Positions 5,179 through 8,227 of a DNA stretch of 8,227 nt are shown here, piece by piece (within the stretch, counting starts at the first letter, position 1; every line of letters starts with the position of its first letter). The notes beneath the pieces are model-generated. The model saw only the letters and a list, made by a program, of their open reading frames with translations, was not told where the DNA came from and searched no databases. Source of the stretch: Rhodoferax sp. UBA5149 (GTDB taxonomy: Bacteria; Pseudomonadota; Gammaproteobacteria; Burkholderiales; Burkholderiaceae_C). The position numbers and the translations under genes are program-made. The stretch spans positions 10,139 to 18,365 of the forward strand of contig NZ_DHXT01000160.1 in the NCBI RefSeq assembly GCF_002413825.1, given 5' to 3'.

Positions 5179-7218
5179 ATGAACAATCCCCTGCTCTCTT
5201 TCGACGATCTGCCACTTTTTGACCGAATCGCTCCTGACCACGTGGCCCCGGCCATTGACCAGTTGCTCACACAGGCCAACGCCGCGCTGGAAACCGTCAC
5301 GGCGCCCGACTTTCCGGCGCGCTGGAACGACATCGCCAAAGTACTGGATGTCGCCACCGAGAAGCTGGGACGGGCCTGGGGTGCTGTCAGCCACTTGAAC
5401 AGCGTGGCCGATACGCCCGAGCTGCGGGCCGCTTACAACGACGCCCTGCCCAAAGTCACCGAGTTTTCCACCCGCCTGGGCGCGGACGAACGCCTGTATG
5501 CCAAGTACAAGGCGATTGATCCCGCCACACTCAATGCGGAGCAGCGTCAGGCCCACAAGAATGCCATGCGCAATTTTGTATTGGGCGGCGCGGAACTGGT
5601 GGGTGCCGACCGTGAGCGTTTTGCGGCTATTCAGGAGCGTCAGGCCGAGCTGGGCCAGAAATTCAGTGAAAACGCACTGGATGCCACCGATGCCTTTGCC
5701 TACTACGCCGAGGCGTCTGAACTCGACGGTGTACCCGACGATGTAAAGCAAGCGGCCCTGACGGCGGCCAAGGCAGAGGGCAAAGAGGGCTACAAGCTCA
5801 CGCTCAAGATGCCGTGCTACTTGCCCGTGATGCAGTTTGCCCGCAGCAGCGCGCTGCGCCAGAAGCTTTACCGCGCCTACGTCACCCGCGCTTCCGACCA
5901 GGCCGCCCCCGAGACCCTCAAGTTCGACAACTCGGCCCTGATCGCCGACATGCTGGCCTTGCGGCTGGAAGAAGCCAAGTTGCTGGGCTACCGCAATTTT
6001 GGTGAACTCTCGGTGGTGCCCAAAATGGCCGAGTCGCCACAACACGTCATCACCTTCTTGCGCGACTTGGCCGCCAAGGCACGGCCTTTCGCCGAGAAAG
6101 ACCTGGCCGACCTGCGCCAATTTGCAGCGCAACAGCTGAACCTGCCGAATCCGCAGGCCTGGGACTGGCCCTATATCAGTGAAAAGCTCAAGGAAGCGCG
6201 CTACGCCTTCAGCGAGCAGGAAGTCAAACAGTACTTTACGGCACCCAAAGTGTTGGCTGGGCTGTTCAGGATCGTTGAAACACTCTTTGACGTGAGCATC
6301 AAAAAAGACTCTGCCCCAGTCTGGAACCCCAGCGTCGAGTTCTACCGCATTGAACGCGCCAACAATCTGGTCGGCCAGTTCTATCTGGACCCGTCAGCCC
6401 GTACCGGCAAGCGTGGCGGTGCCTGGATGGACGACGTACGCAGCCGCTGGCTACGCCCGGATACGCAGCAGTTGCAAACGCCAGTGGCCCAGTTGGTGTG
6501 CAACTTTGCCGAAGGCGTGGATGGCAAACCCGCCTTGCTGACGCATGACGATGTCACCACCTTGTTTCACGAATTTGGTCACGGGCTGCATCACCTGCTG
6601 TCTCAGGTCAATGAACGCGACGTCTCCGGCATCAGCGGCGTGGAGTGGGACGCGGTGGAGCTACCGAGCCAGTTCATGGAGAACTTCTGCTGGGAATGGG
6701 ACGTTCTGCGACAAATGACGGCCCATGTCGATACCGGCGCACCACTGCCGCGCGCGCTGTTTGACAAGATGCTGGCGGCGAAGAACTTCCAGAGTGGCAT
6801 GCAGACCCTGCGTCAAATCGAGTTTTCGTTGTTTGACATGCTGCTGCACACCGCGCACGACCCCGCACTGGACCTGATGCCTCTGTTGGCGCAGGTACGC
6901 GCCGAAGTCGCGGTGCTGCAGCCGCCAGATTGGAGTCGCACGGCGCACACCTTCAGCCATATTTTTGCCGGTGGTTATGCGGCCGGTTATTACAGCTACA
7001 AATGGGCCGAGGTGCTGAGCGCCGATGCCTATGCCGCGTTCGAGGAAACCATGGGTGAGGACGGTTTGCCCAATCGGGAGACCGGTAAAAAATACCGGCA
7101 AGCCATCCTCGAAGCGGGGGGGAGCCGCCCCGCCATGGAGTCGTTCAAGGCCTTTCGCGGGCGTGAACCCAGTCTGGAGGCCCTGTTACGGCATCAAGGC
7201 ATGGCAGGACAAACATGA
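5179..7218 (+). CDS. prlC: M3-family zinc metallopeptidase, oligopeptidase A
   Basis: This is a cytoplasmic zinc endopeptidase of the thimet oligopeptidase family that cleaves short peptides, including degraded signal peptides in E. coli. Its 679 residues nearly equal the E. coli enzyme (680). The catalytic site is HEFGH (His464, Glu465, His468), with the third zinc ligand Glu494 in DAVELPSQFMENF, 26 residues after the second histidine as in E. coli. Near the C-terminus FAGGYAAGYYSYKWAEVLSA carries the conserved glycine/tyrosine loop that closes over the substrate. The N-terminal start MNNPLLSFDDLPLFD is typical of the family. No signal peptide or membrane segment is seen. It begins six bases after the folD stop with no good Shine-Dalgarno sequence, which implies co-transcription and probably translational coupling. 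Its stop overlaps the next gene's start. The symbol opdA is also used. Confidence 0.97.
   Translation: MNNPLLSFDDLPLFDRIAPDHVAPAIDQLLTQANAALETVTAPDFPARWNDIAKVLDVATEKLGRAWGAVSHLNSVADTPELRAAYNDALPKVTEFSTRLGADERLYAKYKAIDPATLNAEQRQAHKNAMRNFVLGGAELVGADRERFAAIQERQAELGQKFSENALDATDAFAYYAEASELDGVPDDVKQAALTAAKAEGKEGYKLTLKMPCYLPVMQFARSSALRQKLYRAYVTRASDQAAPETLKFDNSALIADMLALRLEEAKLLGYRNFGELSVVPKMAESPQHVITFLRDLAAKARPFAEKDLADLRQFAAQQLNLPNPQAWDWPYISEKLKEARYAFSEQEVKQYFTAPKVLAGLFRIVETLFDVSIKKDSAPVWNPSVEFYRIERANNLVGQFYLDPSARTGKRGGAWMDDVRSRWLRPDTQQLQTPVAQLVCNFAEGVDGKPALLTHDDVTTLFHEFGHGLHHLLSQVNERDVSGISGVEWDAVELPSQFMENFCWEWDVLRQMTAHVDTGAPLPRALFDKMLAAKNFQSGMQTLRQIEFSLFDMLLHTAHDPALDLMPLLAQVRAEVAVLQPPDWSRTAHTFSHIFAGGYAAGYYSYKWAEVLSADAYAAFEETMGEDGLPNRETGKKYRQAILEAGGSRPAMESFKAFRGREPSLEALLRHQGMAGQT
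7206..7209 (+). promoter_or_regulatory. Ribosome binding site of the glutaredoxin-like gene, inside prlC
   Basis: AGGA at 7206-7209 stands five bases before ATG 7215. It supports that start and shows that the gene can be translated on its own within the overlapping operon, unlike folD and prlC, whose sites are weak. Confidence 0.55.
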
Positions 7219-7907
7219 AGGGATTGATCTTGAAAAATACCAGCCATCCAATCCAAGTGAAAACACTGCCCGCATCGGTCCAAGTTGGTGCTGCCGTTTT
7301 CGCGGCCGTGCTGCTGATGGCAGGCCAAGCGCAAGCCCAAACGGTCTACCGTGTGGTCGGGCCAGACGGCAGGATCAGCTTCTCTGACAAGCCGCCCGCC
7401 GCCTCCGACAATGCCACGGCCACGGGAGTGGGTGGCAGGCCGGTTGGCGTCGGTGGCGTAGCGTTGCCCTTCGAGCTGCGCCAGGTGGCCAGCAAATACC
7501 CGGTGACGCTGTACACCTCTGGCAACTGCGCCCCTTGTGGCACGGGCCGGGCGCTGCTCAGCGGGCGGGGTATTCCATTCACCGAGAAAACCGTCAACGC
7601 AGCCGAGGATGTCGAAGCCCTGCAACGCATCAGCGGTGAGACCTCGCTGCCCTTTTTGACGATTGGTGGCCAGCAGATCAAGGGCTACTCGGATGCGGAG
7701 TGGACGCAGTTTCTGAATGCGGCCGGTTATCCCCAGACATCCACCTTGCCCGCCGGTTACCGCGGCCCGGCCGCAACGCCCCTGGTCGCGGTTCAGAAAC
7801 CGGCGCCCGCCGTCAAACCGGAGGACACCCAGACCCCACGTGCCCCGGCAGAGCCGAGCCGTCCCCCGGTGGACACCCCTTCCAATCCAGCGGGCATCAA
7901 GTTTTGA
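7215..7907 (+). CDS. Exported DUF4124-glutaredoxin fusion protein
   Basis: This is a 230-residue protein predicted to be exported and to act in thiol-disulfide chemistry in the cell envelope. A positively charged start and a hydrophobic stretch (about 20-36) end in QAQAQ, with likely signal-peptidase cleavage after Ala41. The DUF4124 signature follows directly (VYRVVGPDGRISFSDKPP, about 44-61). A glutaredoxin/thioredoxin-like domain (about 94-170) carries the active site Cys105-Ala-Pro-Cys108 in SGNCAPCGTGR, the cis-proline region SLPFLTIGG (Pro146) and the GYSD helix cap. The tail from about 178 is rich in proline and alanine with no fold I recognise. The start overlaps the prlC stop as ATGA, indicating translational coupling. 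The substrate is unknown. Glutaredoxins normally use glutathione, but an exported one could instead be a disulfide reductase or isomerase, or simply bind. Fold assignment is fairly sure; function is inferred. Confidence 0.86.
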   Translation: MKGLILKNTSHPIQVKTLPASVQVGAAVFAAVLLMAGQAQAQTVYRVVGPDGRISFSDKPPAASDNATATGVGGRPVGVGGVALPFELRQVASKYPVTLYTSGNCAPCGTGRALLSGRGIPFTEKTVNAAEDVEALQRISGETSLPFLTIGGQQIKGYSDAEWTQFLNAAGYPQTSTLPAGYRGPAATPLVAVQKPAPAVKPEDTQTPRAPAEPSRPPVDTPSNPAGIKF

Positions 7908-7946
7908 TCAGTTGGGGACAGCGCTAAAGGGCGGTCCCACAAAGCT

Positions 7947-8227
7947 TCAGAAAGTCAGTGTTTTGACGCCGCTGGCCGTGCCCAAAAGACAGACCTGGGC
8001 CTTCTGAAAGGCGAACACGCCCACCGTCACCACGCCCGGCCACTGACTCACCTGGGACTCAAAGGCAAGCGGATCGCTGATCTGCAAGCCCGTGACATCC
8101 AGGATGATCTGGCCGTTGTCCGTCACCAGGGGCTTGTCACCCTTGAGCCGAATCTGGGCCTGGCCGCCCATCGCCGCGAACTGTTGCACCACCCGCTTGG
8201 CGGCCATCGGAATCACTTCGACCGGCA
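7947..8227 (-). CDS. rpiA: Ribose-5-phosphate isomerase A, C-terminal part, cut by the window edge
   Basis: RpiA interconverts ribose 5-phosphate and ribulose 5-phosphate in the non-oxidative pentose phosphate pathway, in the cytoplasm. Only the last 92 residues and the TGA stop (7949-7947) are present; the start lies beyond 8227. The fragment begins PVEVIPMA and contains VTDNGQIILDV, the PGVVTVGVFA region and the ending GTASGVKTLTF, all matching the C-terminus of E. coli RpiA in order and spacing. An in-frame Met at 8216 is not the true start, because family residues continue upstream to the edge. The gene converges on the glutaredoxin-like gene with 39 bases between the two stops, and no clear terminator is seen there. 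Confidence 0.95.
   Translation of the reverse strand, partial: PVEVIPMAAKRVVQQFAAMGGQAQIRLKGDKPLVTDNGQIILDVTGLQISDPLAFESQVSQWPGVVTVGVFAFQKAQVCLLGTASGVKTLTF

Noticed and set aside
5056..6132. A 358-codon open frame on the minus strand across folD and prlC
   Set aside because: It is a GC-rich shadow of two well-supported genes, has no recognisable domain and no ribosome site, and overlaps the folD-prlC junction.
7915..7938. GGGAC ... GTCCC hairpin between the glutaredoxin-like gene and rpiA
   Set aside because: The stem is only five bases with a 14-base loop, and there is no T run on either strand, so it does not support a terminator call.
1..8227. Search for defence systems, phage genes, insertion sequences, CRISPR arrays, tRNAs or toxin-antitoxin pairs
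   Set aside because: No terminal repeats, array-like repeats, cloverleaf sequences or matching protein motifs were seen; the window is core metabolic and regulatory genome.

Overview
The window is GC-rich, compact DNA that reads as the chromosome of a betaproteobacterium of the order Burkholderiales, most likely family Comamonadaceae (Rhodoferax/Polaromonas-like). This is inferred from the homodimeric-type AceE, the FixL/FixJ-like pair, the FolD and PrlC sequences, and the DUF4124-glutaredoxin fusion; no search was run. All six genes whose stop codon lies in the window are open reading frames without frameshifts. Two genes are cut by the window edges. I see no mobile element, CRISPR array, tRNA, rRNA or phage gene.

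Layout. Positions 1-878 (minus strand) hold the N-terminal third of aceE, the E1 component of pyruvate dehydrogenase. An AT-rich divergent intergenic region of about 170 bp follows (879-1046). It carries a 6-bp inverted repeat (ATTGTG-N11-CACAAT) and a plausible aceE promoter. Rightwards from there run a membrane-bound hybrid of an extracytoplasmic sensor, two PAS domains and a histidine kinase (about 1047-3593), then a FixJ/NarL-type response regulator (3608-4234), closed by a strong intrinsic terminator (4260-4290). Next comes a tight rightward group: folD (4309-5172), the M3 metallopeptidase prlC/oligopeptidase A (5179-7218), and an exported DUF4124-glutaredoxin protein (7215-7907, sharing ATGA with prlC). 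The C-terminal end of rpiA (7947-8227, minus strand) converges on this group.

How the genes may work together. The two-component pair lies back to back with aceE, so the natural hypothesis is that it senses a small molecule outside the membrane and adjusts pyruvate dehydrogenase expression. The inverted repeat sits over the candidate aceE -35 element. folD (one-carbon metabolism), prlC (peptide turnover) and the thiol-redox protein look like a co-transcribed housekeeping group with no obvious shared pathway. The short gap between the terminator and folD leaves no room for a separate standard promoter, so folD expression may depend on read-through or on a promoter inside the regulator gene.

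The most interesting content is the uncharacterised sensor/regulator pair and its divergent control region. The rest is ordinary core genome.
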